Assembly: GCA_049322695.1 (NCBI GenBank)
Contig: JBMORW010000025.1
Coordinates: 25,237 to 89,236, forward strand
Source: CALGKJ01 sp049322695
Lineage (GTDB): Bacteria > Bacillota > Clostridia > Lutisporales > Lutisporaceae
Direction of reading: 5' to 3'
DNA: 64,000 nt
The first letter of the stretch is position 1. Each line of letters begins with the position of its first letter. Position numbers and translations under genes: made by a program. The notes beneath the pieces are model-generated. The model saw only the letters and a program-made list of their open reading frames with translations, had not been told where the DNA came from and ran no database searches. Positions 32,121-41,422 of the stretch are shown in pieces.

Positions 32121-33764
32121 TTATTCAACTGACAGAATATAATAATACAATGGCTGCCCACCATAATGCATATCAATCTCGCAGTCAGGATATGCATCCT
32201 GCACGTAATTACAGAACTCCTGCGCTTCTTCCTCATTAAGCTCGTTTCCATAGTAAATTGATATCAAGGAAGAATCTTCATTTATCATTTCATTGATAAC
32301 GTTACGGCTGACATTTGTTATGCTATGTCCTACATCCTTTATCTTTCCTTCTACCAGTCCAAGAATATTGCCTTCCTCGATGTTTATTCCGTCATAGTTG
32401 GAACTCCTTACTGCATAGGTAATAAGACCAGTACTGACTCCCTTTATAGCCTTTTCAATTTTTTTAATGTTGTCATCCGGACTTTTTTCGGTATCCAATG
32501 CCATCAGCGCTGCAATTCCCTGAGGGATAGTCTTTGTAGGAGCTACGAGGACATTTTTATCAGTAAGTGATTTTGCCTGGTTTGCTGCTAAAATAATATT
32601 ACTGTTATTTGGCAGTATAATAATGTTTTCAGCGTTTAGTTTGTTAATACTTTTTACCATATCTTCAGTGCTTGGGTTCATTGTTTGACCGCCCTCGATA
32701 ATAACATCAGCCCCAATATCTCTGAAAATGTTCGATATTCCGTCGCCCATTGCTACAGTAATCACTGCATATTTCTTAAACTCCTCAGGCTCTTCAACCG
32801 GTTTTTCCAATTCTGCTTTTTCTTTTTCACTTATAAGGAGCTCTCTATGCTGCTCTCTCATATTATCTATCTTTATCTTCGAAAGCTCACCCTGTTCCAT
32901 GGCAATCTCAAGTACTCTGCCGGGATTATTCGTATGTATGTGCACCTTTACCAGCTTTTCATCCCCAACTATAAGCAATGAATCTCCCATTAACTCAAAG
33001 TTCATCTTAAGGTTGTCAATATCTGCTCTTTTGGATTTTATAAAGAACTCAGTACAATAACCAAATTCTATTTCGTTCTCATACCCAGCAAATGCACTTA
33101 CGGGTTGTTCATCATCTTCTTCCGATGCATGAACCTCAATCATAATACCGGTTTTTTGATATATATACATGCCTTCAAGTATACATATCAGCCCCCTGCC
33201 TCCTGCGTCAACCACTCCTGCACTTTTCAGCACCGGGAGCATTTCAGGAGTTTTGTCTAGTACTTCATTTGCCTTCTCTATTATTTGCTCCAAAAGCACC
33301 AAGGTGCTTGTACAGCTTTCGGCAATTTTAACAGCATATTCAGCTGCCTCTCTTATTACTGTAAGCATCGTTCCTTCTGTAGGCTTCATAATTGCTTTAT
33401 AAGCAGTGTTGGAGCCTTCAATGAATGCTTTTGCTAAAGTAACAGAATCTAATTCTTCTACAGGCTTGATACCCCTTGAGAAGCCTCTGAAAATCTGTGA
33501 CAGTATTACACCTGAATTACCTCTGGCACCCATTAAGGTACCATTGGCTGCAGCCTCAAACACCGAATGTATATCTTCGGCTTTAAGCTCTTTCAATTCC
33601 TTGACAGCAGAAGTCATTGTCAGAGACATATTGGTCCCTGTATCACCGTCAGGTACAGGGTATACATTAAGAGAATTTACCATATTCTTATGATTTTCAA
33701 GATTATTTGCACCAGATATTATCATATTCTTTAGTTGTGTACCATTTATGTTATGCCTCAACAA
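32121..33764 (-). CDS. fakA: DhaL/DegV-partner fatty-acid kinase-like protein (FakA/YloV)
   Basis: 547 residues. The N-terminal DhaL-type nucleotide domain holds the metal/ATP motif VYPVPDGDTGTNMSLTM (about 33-49) and NGTLMGARGNSGVILSQIFRG; a middle region and a C-terminal domain follow, the layout of FakA, which phosphorylates fatty acids bound to a FakB (DegV) partner. No fakB is in the window. The start is a TTG at 33764, 8 bases after AAGGAGG (a second TTG follows directly); an ATG at 33809 would read through that site and overlap the upstream gene. Function by family only. Confidence 0.9.
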   Translation of the reverse strand: MLRHNINGTQLKNMIISGANNLENHKNMVNSLNVYPVPDGDTGTNMSLTMTSAVKELKELKAEDIHSVFEAAANGTLMGARGNSGVILSQIFRGFSRGIKPVEELDSVTLAKAFIEGSNTAYKAIMKPTEGTMLTVIREAAEYAVKIAESCTSTLVLLEQIIEKANEVLDKTPEMLPVLKSAGVVDAGGRGLICILEGMYIYQKTGIMIEVHASEEDDEQPVSAFAGYENEIEFGYCTEFFIKSKRADIDNLKMNFELMGDSLLIVGDEKLVKVHIHTNNPGRVLEIAMEQGELSKIKIDNMREQHRELLISEKEKAELEKPVEEPEEFKKYAVITVAMGDGISNIFRDIGADVIIEGGQTMNPSTEDMVKSINKLNAENIIILPNNSNIILAANQAKSLTDKNVLVAPTKTIPQGIAALMALDTEKSPDDNIKKIEKAIKGVSTGLITYAVRSSNYDGINIEEGNILGLVEGKIKDVGHSITNVSRNVINEMINEDSSLISIYYGNELNEEEAQEFCNYVQDAYPDCEIDMHYGGQPLYYYILSVE

Positions 33765-33786
33765 ATTGTAAACCTCCTTAATAGAG

Positions 33787-34137
33787 CTACACTCTAACGC
33801 CCTGTACATTGATATTTACACTCTTCACCTTCAAGCCGGTCATTGTTTCCATAGTGTATTTTACCTTGCTGATTATATTATCAGCTACTGTTGATATTTT
33901 AGTTCCAAACTCCACAATAATATAAAGGTCAATAATTATCTGATCATCTTCTGCTGTTACTTTTACGCCCTTGCTCATGCTATCTCTCTTAAGAAGCTCA
34001 ACTATTCCGTCTTTAGCACTTTTTACGGACATGCCTACCAGACCATAGCACTCAGTTGTGGCTAATCCTGCAATGGTTGCAATAACATCATCAGATATAT
34101 ATATCTCACCATATTGTGTCTTAATTTTTGCTGACAT
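33787..34137 (-). CDS. Asp23/Gls24 family protein (YloU)
   Basis: 116 residues from the ATG at 34137 (GGAGGAG site). MSAKIKTQYGEIYISDDVIATIAGLATTECYGLVGM is the typical start when read in two parts, with VTAEDDQIIIDLYIIVEFG and VKSVNINVQGV later. Members are abundant envelope-stress-associated proteins of Gram-positive bacteria. It precedes the fakA-like gene by 22 bases, the conserved yloU-yloV pair. Confidence 0.94.
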   Translation of the reverse strand: MSAKIKTQYGEIYISDDVIATIAGLATTECYGLVGMSVKSAKDGIVELLKRDSMSKGVKVTAEDDQIIIDLYIIVEFGTKISTVADNIISKVKYTMETMTGLKVKSVNINVQGVRV

Positions 34138-34542
34138 TGTTTCTCCTCCCAATAATATTTATTAACAAGCCTTAGGCTGTTATTCCGCCAAGCATTTGTC
34201 AATATTGAGACAACCGTTCCAGCTAAGCAATAATGGTGTCAAAATATCGACATACAGTCTATATTCTATCATAAAACCTGTCAATGAGAAAACTGTATAT
34301 TCAAATTTTGGACAAAAATGCAATTTCTCAATTATATTGTATATTATATGCATATATTCTTCAACAGTTTGAGGAATAATAACATATAACTTTCACATGG
34401 ACGGCATATGTTCATTATAATATTCTTGCATAAAGTGGACAATTATAATTTCATATAATATTATGTTGCCATTTAATTAACATTATGATATTATATTATT
34501 GTTTTTAATGGAAAGTGACGCTGCTGAAGGAGGTGTTAATAT
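34138..34542. other. Divergent region between yloU and rpmB
   Basis: About 400 AT-rich bases that must hold the promoters of both the minus-strand yloU-yloV pair and plus-strand rpmB. Only the rpmB promoter (34466-34494) is clear. No SpoVM-like microORF was found. Confidence 0.5.
34466..34494 (+). promoter_or_regulatory. Promoter of rpmB
   Basis: TTGCCA (34466-34471), 17 bases, TATTAT (34489-34494). The transcript would start near 34501, about 42 bases before the rpmB ATG. Confidence 0.75.
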
Positions 34543-34734
34543 ATGTCTAGACATTGCGAGGTTTGCGGTAAAGGTATGATTTCAGGTAACAAGGTTAGCC
34601 ACTCAAACAGAAAAACAAGAAGAGTTTGGCTTCCAAACGTTAGGACAGTTAGAGCAGTTGTAAACGGAACTCCACAGAGATTACACGTTTGCACAAGATG
34701 TTTGAGATCCGGAAAGGTTCAAAGAGCAATATAG
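34543..34734 (+). CDS. rpmB: 50S ribosomal protein L28
   Basis: 63 residues with two CxxC pairs (CEVC at 5-8, CTRC near residue 51-54), the zinc-binding form of L28. MSRHCEVCGKGMISGNKVSH and SNRKTRRVWLPN are family hallmarks. AAGGAGGTG ribosome site. It has its own promoter and terminator and runs against the surrounding genes; in B. subtilis rpmB likewise stands opposite to its neighbours. Confidence 0.98.
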   Translation: MSRHCEVCGKGMISGNKVSHSNRKTRRVWLPNVRTVRAVVNGTPQRLHVCTRCLRSGKVQRAI

Positions 34735-34748
34735 TCAACAAATAAAAG

Positions 34749-34770
34749 GCGCGACGATTTCGCGCTTTTT
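34749..34770 (+). terminator. Intrinsic terminator of rpmB
   Basis: GCGCGA/TCGCGC stem with a 5-base loop followed by TTTTT, 15 bases beyond the rpmB stop. Confidence 0.92.
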
Positions 34771-34782
34771 CTATTCTATCGG

Positions 34783-34935
34783 TTAACATCTCAGGAGATA
34801 TATTCCAAGACATACAAGGCATATGGCCGAAAAAATAATCCATCCTACGGTAGGAACGATAATAGCCAGCAATATACCTGCACCTATGGAAAAAATAAGT
34901 ATTCCTATTACTCTTCTACGTCTGAACAGTCTCAT
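34783..34935 (-). CDS. Small two-helix membrane protein (50 residues)
   Basis: A short reading frame with a strong AGGAG site 5 bases before its ATG. It begins with a basic patch, MRLFRRRRV, then a first hydrophobic helix (about 9-28), a turn with P and G-W, and a second helix (about 32-48) ending LLRC. Positive N-terminus suggests the N-end stays in the cytoplasm. It lies 44 bases downstream of a second small membrane protein with the same layout. I do not recognise the family. The pair fills the slot that holds spoVM in B. subtilis but does not resemble SpoVM. Confidence 0.75.
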   Translation of the reverse strand: MRLFRRRRVIGILIFSIGAGILLAIIVPTVGWIIFSAICLVCLGIYLLRC

Positions 34936-34979
34936 TCCATCTCCTCCTTAACAGCAGCAATAAGCCAAATCCACACAGC

Positions 34980-35135
34980 TCAATTGAATATATAATTATA
35001 TAACAAATACATTATAGCTGCTGTCACACCAAGTACTGCAGCCATCCAAAGCCAAGCGGGAATAAATCTTGATATGATTGCAATTGACAATGCAACACAT
35101 AGCAAGCCGGCATATCTCCTGCTTGTATATCTCAT
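34980..35135 (-). CDS. Small two-helix membrane protein (51 residues)
   Basis: From the ATG at 35135 (GGGGGA site): MRYTSRRYAGLLCVALSIAI, a short loop with FIPAWLW, then a second hydrophobic helix ending near IFN. Same plan as the 50-residue protein just downstream (basic MR..RR start, two helices, a P-x-x-x-W turn), so the two may be diverged duplicates. A TATAAT hexamer lies about 70 bases upstream without a clear -35. Function unknown; sporulation is suggested only by position. Confidence 0.7.
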   Translation of the reverse strand: MRYTSRRYAGLLCVALSIAIISRFIPAWLWMAAVLGVTAAIMYLLYNYIFN

Positions 35136-35249
35136 GAATATTCCCCCATAAAGATAAATTTGGGACACGCATGTCATTCTAACATTATCTCATTATTATA
35201 ATACTCAGCTACAGTATGTATTGACACAGTTTTTCTCAAAAAAACAAAA

Positions 35250-35271
35250 CTCTGACTTATTTCAGTCAGAG
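35250..35271 (-). terminator. Terminator of the thiN operon, containing the thiN stop
   Basis: 8-bp perfect stem CTCTGACT/AGTCAGAG with a 6-base loop, then GTTTTGTTTTTTT on the minus strand. The thiN TGA is in the loop-side part of the hairpin. Confidence 0.9.
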
Positions 35272-35894
35272 GCCTTTATTACCAACAGATATCCTTTAAG
35301 CACCTTTATGTATATTTCTTCTTTCACAAATTCATTACTGACTCCATAGGGATTTCCAAGCTCCATTACTGCGTCGTTAAGCTCATATAAAGCTCCGCTT
35401 ATACTGATGCCTTCAGCTTTTGTCGAAGCCGGAAGCAGGGATATATACTCACCCGGCCTGCCCTTTATTGTTATTTCATCACTTATCATATAAATTTCAT
35501 TTTTCTCATTCATTATACAAGCCTTTATGCCTCTATCCAGTGCAAGCTTGAGAAGAGAAATATTCGCTAGTGCATGGTCTATTCTTGAGCCTAATGAACC
35601 TAACATAATAATCTCTTTGGAAAAATCCAATGCATATTCAAGACAAAGCTGAGTATCTGTCTTATCCTTATCGGAATCAAACCTGATAAAGCTGACTCCC
35701 TTGCCTTTGTAGTATTCAATATGTTCATCCGCTGCAGAATCCAAATCGCCAATAATAACGTCAGGTATAACCGACATTCTTTTGGCATGTCTTATGCCGC
35801 CATCTGCACATATCACAAAGTCTGCCGAAGCTGCTGTTTCAGAAAATCTGGAATAGTTTTCTATATTACCGCTGCTTATTATTACAGTTTTCAT
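35262..35894 (-). CDS. thiN: Thiamine pyrophosphokinase
   Basis: Converts thiamine to thiamine diphosphate with ATP. 210 residues. ADGGIRHAKRMSVIPDVIIG DLDS (read in two parts) contains the conserved acidic residues; DKDKTDTQLCLEYAL, GSLGSRIDHALANISLL follow. One base between its ATG and the rpe stop. Last gene of the prpC-prkC-rsgA-rpe-thiN string. Confidence 0.96.
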   Translation of the reverse strand: MKTVIISSGNIENYSRFSETAASADFVICADGGIRHAKRMSVIPDVIIGDLDSAADEHIEYYKGKGVSFIRFDSDKDKTDTQLCLEYALDFSKEIIMLGSLGSRIDHALANISLLKLALDRGIKACIMNEKNEIYMISDEITIKGRPGEYISLLPASTKAEGISISGALYELNDAVMELGNPYGVSNEFVKEEIYIKVLKGYLLVIKASD

Positions 35895-35895
35895 A

Positions 35896-36555
35896 TTATA
35901 TACTTCCGCATATTCTTTTCATTTCATTTATAGTAAAATCAATATCTGCAGAATTGAAAATAGCAGAGCCTGCAACAATGATATTGGCGCCGCTTTTTGC
36001 TGCAGCAGCTATATTATCCAGTCCGACGCCTCCATCTACCTGAATGTCGACTGAAAGACCCGCATTATCTAACATCTGCTTTGCCAAAGCCAGCTTTCTG
36101 AATGTTTCAGGAATGAACTTCTGTCCTCCGAAGCCCGGATTTACACTCATTATAAGAAGCATGTCCAAATCATACAGAACATGTTCTATCATGCTTAAAG
36201 GCGTAGCCGGATTCAATGCAACCCCAGCCTTTATTCCCTTACTCTTAATCATCTGCAGCAATCGATGCAGATGCACCGAAGCTTCTGCATGTACGGTTAT
36301 TATATCAGCACCGCTGTCAGCAAAGCTGTCAATGTAATTCTCAGGATTTGAAATCATAAGATGACAGTCGAATAAAAGTCCGCTCTTTTTTCTCAAGCTC
36401 TTTACAACTGGATGACCGATGGTAATATTGGGAACAAAGTGACCGTCCATTACATCTATATGGAGCATATCTGCCCCGGCTTCCTCAACCCTCTTAATAT
36501 CCCTTTCGAGGTTTGCAAAATCTGCTGACAATATGGAAGGAGCAATTCTTATCAA
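35896..36555 (-). CDS. rpe: Ribulose-phosphate 3-epimerase
   Basis: Pentose phosphate pathway enzyme. 219 residues, TIM barrel. IAPSILSADFANLERDI at the start, HIDVMDGHFVPNITIG, MSVNPGFGGQKFI and QVDGGVGLDNI carry the metal-binding and catalytic residues. Placed between rsgA and thiN as in B. subtilis. Confidence 0.98.
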   Translation of the reverse strand: MIRIAPSILSADFANLERDIKRVEEAGADMLHIDVMDGHFVPNITIGHPVVKSLRKKSGLLFDCHLMISNPENYIDSFADSGADIITVHAEASVHLHRLLQMIKSKGIKAGVALNPATPLSMIEHVLYDLDMLLIMSVNPGFGGQKFIPETFRKLALAKQMLDNAGLSVDIQVDGGVGLDNIAAAAKSGANIIVAGSAIFNSADIDFTINEMKRICGSI

Positions 36556-36556
36556 T

Positions 36557-37429
36557 TTAGTACCTCCTGTAATTCTTCAATTCTTCTAGGAAAGCAATAT
36601 AGTATTTATACCTCTCCTCATGTATTTCGCCCTTTGCTGCAGCATCCTTGACACCACACTGAGGCTCCTTATGGTGCATACAGCTTGAAAACCTGCATAC
36701 GGAAAAAGCTTCAAATTCAGGAAAACAGCTTTTTAGCTTATCCTGGTCAATTATTGTAAGATCAAGAGAGGTAAAACCCGGAGTATCAGCAACCATACCT
36801 CCGAAATCCAGCTTGATAAGCTCTGCATGTCTAGTGGTATGAGTACCTCTATCTATTTTTTTGCTTAAATCACCTGTCTTCAGACTCAGTCCTGATTGAA
36901 CCAGGTTAAGCAATGTTGATTTGCCTGCACCTGATGGTCCCGCAAACACTGATACCTTATTCTTCAATGCTTCTCGAAGCTCGTCAATACCCTTATTCTG
37001 CTTTGCACTGCTTAGTATCACTTCATAGGGAACCTTCCATAGCATGTTTGCAATTTTCAGATACTCTTTTTCCTCGTCAAGGTCAATTTTATTGATGCAG
37101 ACAACTATCTTCAGGCCTAAAAATTCTGTATACACAAGCAGCTTCTGAAGCAGCAGCATATTTATATCAGGCTTTTTTGCCGCTGCAACGATGATTACCT
37201 GATCAACATTTGCAATAGTAGGTCTTACCATACTGTTTTTTCTTTCTTTAATGTTTATCAGATAGCCCTGCTTTGTAGCATCATTTACCTCTATCTCCAC
37301 TCTATCTCCAACCATTGGTGTTATGTTGTCCAATCTGAACTTACCTCTGGCACGGCATTCATATACTTCATGACCTGTATCTACGTAATAGAAGCCTCCA
37401 ATGCCTTTAGTAATAACACCATTTAACAT
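36557..37429 (-). CDS. rsgA: Ribosome small-subunit GTPase RsgA
   Basis: Circularly permuted GTPase that checks late 30S maturation. 290 residues: OB domain (1-70), G4 CINKID, G1 GPSGAGKST at about 163-171, G3 DTPGF, then the zinc knuckle with CRFSSCMHHKEPQC. The order G4-G1-G3 shows the permutation. One base from rpe. Confidence 0.97.
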   Translation of the reverse strand: MLNGVITKGIGGFYYVDTGHEVYECRARGKFRLDNITPMVGDRVEIEVNDATKQGYLINIKERKNSMVRPTIANVDQVIIVAAAKKPDINMLLLQKLLVYTEFLGLKIVVCINKIDLDEEKEYLKIANMLWKVPYEVILSSAKQNKGIDELREALKNKVSVFAGPSGAGKSTLLNLVQSGLSLKTGDLSKKIDRGTHTTRHAELIKLDFGGMVADTPGFTSLDLTIIDQDKLKSCFPEFEAFSVCRFSSCMHHKEPQCGVKDAAAKGEIHEERYKYYIAFLEELKNYRRY

Positions 37430-37443
37430 ACAATGCCTCCTTT

Positions 37444-39384
37444 TTACTGGCCAAAATCATGAGATTCAGTTCCATGCAGCGTACCGTTTATATACACCTC
37501 AAAGGTTACCTTTCCTGAGCCGCTTACAGGTATCATTAAAGGGCTGTCCTTTGAATCATGAAAATTTTCATATATTTTGTCCTTTTGATCTCCCTGAACC
37601 TTGAATACAGTTATCTTCGCACCTTCCAGCCCGCTTGGCAAAGGTACCTTCAGGGAAAATTCAGTACTCTTTTCCGGCTCTTTTCCAAGACTTACAGTCA
37701 AATCAATAAGACTCTTGCGGCTTACTTCAGTACCGGGCTTTATGCTTTGATTTATTACAACTCCTGCTTCATATTCGTTGCTGTACTCTTCGAATTGATT
37801 CTGAATAATGATTTCATTTAACGCAAGATCATCCTTAACGGTATCTATATTTTGCCCCACATAATCAGGCATAATGAATTTTTCGGGTCCCATACTTATG
37901 ACATAATCAATAACCGTACCTTCAGCCACTTCCAATCCGGGTGTAATTTTCTGATCTACTACAACACCATACGGGTATTCGTGATATACCTGTGTGAACT
38001 CTCCCTCAACCAGATTCATTTTTTCCAGTATCAGCTTTACTTCATCATAGTTTTTACCTCTCAGATCTGGCACCTTCACAGGCATTGGCCCCTTGCTTAT
38101 TACTACTTTTACAGGATTTGTCACCTTATTTTTTTCTTTTGCCTCGGGATCCTGGCTTATTATTGTACCATCGGCATACTCTGTATTATGAACCCTCTGA
38201 ACAACCTCCATGAATAGTCCCATGCTTTTCAGCTTTTCAAGCGCCTCTGTTTCTGTCATATTTGTGATATCAGGTACAACAACTTCATCGACACTGAACA
38301 TGCCTCGCAGCAGCATAAAAGCCCCAAACACTACAACAGCCAGTATCAATCCGCCCAAAACCATACTAATAGCCAATGTCTTGCTCTTCCTTTTACTTAC
38401 AGGAGCAATCTCAGCAGAATCATCGGATTTATCATAATAAGGTTCTTCATCCTTTATATCATTTATTGTATCGTTTTTCAAAGTAACCCCGATATTTTTA
38501 ATTGGTTCAAGCACCTTGGTGCTTTCATCGGTATAAGCAGGCTGTCTTTTAACAAAGCTGCCGTTTGGCATAACCATAGACTGTTTCAAATCATTGATAA
38601 TATCAACGGCATTATCATATCTTCTTGATACTTCCTTTTCCATGCACTTAAGGATGATATCCTCTATGCTTCTCGGTATTCTTGTATTAAGCTGCGCCGG
38701 CTTTACGGGTATTTCCTGTATATGCTTCAAAGCAATGGCAATAGGGGATTCTCCTTCAAAAGGCAGCATCCCTGTAACCATCTCATACATAACAACTCCA
38801 AGAGAATATATGTCTGATTTCTCATCAGTATATCCCCCTCTGGCCTGCTCAGGTGAAAAGTAATGCACAGAGCCTATAATGTTACCTGTATTGGTAATAG
38901 TACAGGAGGAAACTGCCCTTGCTATACCAAAATCAGTAACCTTCACAGAATTGTCTTCCCTGATCAAAATATTGTGTGATTTAATATCTCTGTGAACTAT
39001 ATGATTTTTATGCGCATGTTCTATAGCAGATGATATTTGTATAGCCAGATTAGTAGCTTGATCTATGCCCAGAGAGCCTTTGGACTTTATCAAATCCTTC
39101 AGTGTCTGTCCCTTTACATATTCCATGACTATATAGTGTATCCCGTTTTCAATTCCTACATCATAAATACCTACTATATTGGGATGTGACAGACTGGCTG
39201 CCGCTTGAGCTTCTCTCTTGAACTTTTTTACGAACTCTTCATCCTCAGTGAACTCGGCTCTCAGTATCTTTATAGCAACAAATCTATTTAAAAGTCTGCA
39301 TTTGGCCTTATAAACAAGTGCCATTCCGCCGCCGCCTATTTTTTCGATTATTTCATATCTGTCTCCAAGCACTTTACCTATCAT
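37444..39384 (-). CDS. prkC: Serine/threonine protein kinase with PASTA repeats (PrkC)
   Basis: 646 residues from the ATG at 39384, overlapping prpC by 11 bases. Cytoplasmic kinase domain about 10-270: GGGGMALVYKA, VAIKILR, HRDIKSHNILI and DFGIARA. One membrane helix at about 340-360. Outside, three PASTA repeats (about 365-570), each with a VPD/MPDY start and a GxxV pattern, then a beta-rich tail of about 80 residues. PrkC senses muropeptides or lipid II and drives germination in spore formers; the PASTA repeats support this. Partner phosphatase prpC is directly upstream. Confidence 0.97.
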   Translation of the reverse strand: MIGKVLGDRYEIIEKIGGGGMALVYKAKCRLLNRFVAIKILRAEFTEDEEFVKKFKREAQAAASLSHPNIVGIYDVGIENGIHYIVMEYVKGQTLKDLIKSKGSLGIDQATNLAIQISSAIEHAHKNHIVHRDIKSHNILIREDNSVKVTDFGIARAVSSCTITNTGNIIGSVHYFSPEQARGGYTDEKSDIYSLGVVMYEMVTGMLPFEGESPIAIALKHIQEIPVKPAQLNTRIPRSIEDIILKCMEKEVSRRYDNAVDIINDLKQSMVMPNGSFVKRQPAYTDESTKVLEPIKNIGVTLKNDTINDIKDEEPYYDKSDDSAEIAPVSKRKSKTLAISMVLGGLILAVVVFGAFMLLRGMFSVDEVVVPDITNMTETEALEKLKSMGLFMEVVQRVHNTEYADGTIISQDPEAKEKNKVTNPVKVVISKGPMPVKVPDLRGKNYDEVKLILEKMNLVEGEFTQVYHEYPYGVVVDQKITPGLEVAEGTVIDYVISMGPEKFIMPDYVGQNIDTVKDDLALNEIIIQNQFEEYSNEYEAGVVINQSIKPGTEVSRKSLIDLTVSLGKEPEKSTEFSLKVPLPSGLEGAKITVFKVQGDQKDKIYENFHDSKDSPLMIPVSGSGKVTFEVYINGTLHGTESHDFGQ

Positions 39385-40165
39385 CCGCGTCACCGCCTTT
39401 ACCTATTTGAATGATAACAACAGTAATATTATCATTGCCACCCTTCGTAATTGCGCTTTTGATAAGCTTATCACAGGCAGCTGCAGTTTCATCTTCTTCA
39501 ATAACTATATTCATTATTTCTTCATCTTCTAAGAGATTGGTAAGACCATCTGTACAGAGCACCAGATAATCTCCGTCCTTGATGCATATGTTTTTTTCGT
39601 CTGCTTCTATGTTATACTCAGTACCTAACGCTCTGGTTATTATGTTTTTCTGCGGATGATTCTGTGCATCCTCAGGCTTTATCGTACCGTTCTTTACAAG
39701 CTCTGCAACCAGAGAATGGTCATCTGTCAGTCTTGTTATTGAATTGTCTCTTATCAAATATATTCTACTGTCGCCAATATGGCCTATGTATATGTTTTCG
39801 GCAACTGCTAAAACCAATGACAAGGTTGTTCCCATTCCGAAGCAATTACTTTCAAGAACGGACTTTTTATATATTTTATCGTTGGTATAAGCTATTGCAT
39901 CCCTGATCATGCTCTGTATGGAATTTTTCCGGTCAGCGCTTTGCATAGCTGAAGCAATATTCCGGCTTATGTAGGAAGCTATCTCTTCAATGGCCATAGA
40001 GCTTGCTACTTCTCCTGCATTAGCCCCTCCCATACCGTCAGCAACCATAAAAAGATAAACATCTTCAACTGAAATCTTAGATTGTTTGCTAAGATTGACG
40101 CATAGAAAGCTGTCCTCATTGATTTTCCTCACAAGACCTACATCCGTTTTTCCCGCAGACCTCAT
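39374..40165 (-). CDS. prpC: PP2C-type protein phosphatase (PrpC/Stp)
   Basis: 263 residues. Metal-binding motifs GLVRKINEDSF, VADGMGGANAGEVAS, GHIGDSRIYLI, DHSLV, LCTDGLTNLL and GGNDNITVVII define the family. It removes phosphates placed by PrkC. Ends inside the start of prkC, so the two are coupled. Confidence 0.98.
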   Translation of the reverse strand: MRSAGKTDVGLVRKINEDSFLCVNLSKQSKISVEDVYLFMVADGMGGANAGEVASSMAIEEIASYISRNIASAMQSADRKNSIQSMIRDAIAYTNDKIYKKSVLESNCFGMGTTLSLVLAVAENIYIGHIGDSRIYLIRDNSITRLTDDHSLVAELVKNGTIKPEDAQNHPQKNIITRALGTEYNIEADEKNICIKDGDYLVLCTDGLTNLLEDEEIMNIVIEEDETAAACDKLIKSAITKGGNDNITVVIIQIGKGGDADDR

Positions 40166-40377
40166 CCTATCACCTCTACGTAATAAAAATAAACCTTCGA
40201 TTGTAAATATTAATTGTTAATTGATAAAAAACAAACATCAATATATAGGTTTTAACTGCTAGTCACTGTTCTCAGATATAAACAACCAACACCTTATACC
40301 CTATCCAGCATTTATTTCGACATGCTGCAGAAAAAACCTCCATATTAAGCAAAATATATATTAAACATGATTTTTTC
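40166..40377. other. Intergenic region rlmN-prpC with worn heptamer tract
   Basis: 212 AT-rich bases. 40254-40274 reads AACTGCT AGTCACT GTTCTCA, a short 7-base-period tract like the array at 7825. ATTGAT/ATCAAT and CAGCAT/ATGCTG 6-bp pairs occur. A weak prpC promoter candidate (TTGTTT, 17 bases, AATATT) can be read on the minus strand. Confidence 0.4.
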
Positions 40378-41412
40378 CTACAGTTCCTGTACCCTTCTTC
40401 TAAGCTGACCGCAGGCAGCATCTATCTCACTGCCCAGCTCCCTTCTTATGGTAGCTTCAATGCCTCTTCTCTCCAGTAGCTCCTTAAAGCTTTGAACAGA
40501 AGCCTTAGGCGATTTTTCGAATGCCTTTCCTTCTACACTGTTCATAGGTATCAGATTAACATGACACAGCTGCCCTCTTAACAATTTCGCCAGTTTCTCA
40601 GCTGCTTCCCCGCTGTCGTTTACATTCTTTATGAGAGCATACTCATAGGTGATTCTTCTATTGGTCTTCTTTACATAATAATCACATGCTTCCATAAGAG
40701 CAGCTATATTATACTTTTTGTTAATAGGCATAAGAAGATTTCTGGTATTATCGTCAGCTGCATGTAAAGATATTGCCAGGGTGCACTGAAGCTGTTCATC
40801 AGCAAAATCATATATCTTAGGTACAATACCTGAAGTAGATACAGTAATATGTCTCATGCCTACATTCAATCCCTTGCTGTTGTTTATAAGCTTCAGAAAT
40901 TTTATTATTTCATCATAATTGTCAAAGGGCTCTCCCATCCCCATCAGTACAATATTTGAAATCCTGTCCTTAACATCTCTGGATATTGCCATCACTTCTT
41001 CCAGCATCTCACCGCAGCTAAGATTTCTTACAAAGCCTCCCATAGCTGAAGCACAAAAGGTACATGCCATTTTGCAGCCAACCTGTGTAGAAATGCATGC
41101 AGTTTTTCCATGGCTGTATTCCATCAGCACACATTCTACTGCTGCCTCATCTGTCAGCTTGAACAGGTATTTCCTGGTTTTGTCAGTCTTTGAATACTGG
41201 ATATTCAATATTTCATACCTTGGAATAAAAAAATCTCTTTCAAGTATATCTATTAGGGCTTTTGGAAGATTTGTCATCTCATAAAAGCCTGCAACATCCT
41301 TATAAACCCATTCAAACACTTGCTGTGCCCTGAATTTTGGAAGTTTGCTGCTGACTATGAAGCTTTCCAGCTCTGACAAATCCAAATCCTTTATATTCCT
41401 CTTCAGTTTCAT
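40378..41412 (-). CDS. rlmN: Dual-specificity 23S rRNA/tRNA adenine-C2 methyltransferase RlmN
   Basis: Radical SAM enzyme that methylates A2503 of 23S rRNA and A37 of some tRNAs. 344 residues from the ATG at 41412. CX3CX2C is CKMACTFC within STQVGCKMACTFCASAMGGF; MGMGEPFDNYD, ISLHAADDNTRN and the C-terminal AACGQL Cys complete the active site. Starts 10 bases after the rsmB stop. Confidence 0.98.
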   Translation of the reverse strand: MKLKRNIKDLDLSELESFIVSSKLPKFRAQQVFEWVYKDVAGFYEMTNLPKALIDILERDFFIPRYEILNIQYSKTDKTRKYLFKLTDEAAVECVLMEYSHGKTACISTQVGCKMACTFCASAMGGFVRNLSCGEMLEEVMAISRDVKDRISNIVLMGMGEPFDNYDEIIKFLKLINNSKGLNVGMRHITVSTSGIVPKIYDFADEQLQCTLAISLHAADDNTRNLLMPINKKYNIAALMEACDYYVKKTNRRITYEYALIKNVNDSGEAAEKLAKLLRGQLCHVNLIPMNSVEGKAFEKSPKASVQSFKELLERRGIEATIRRELGSEIDAACGQLRRRVQEL

Positions 41413-41422
41413 TAATACAACA

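Noticed and set aside
34138..35260. Search for spoVM near rpmB
   Set aside because: No 26-codon frame resembling the SpoVM helix was found on either strand; the two small membrane proteins differ from it.
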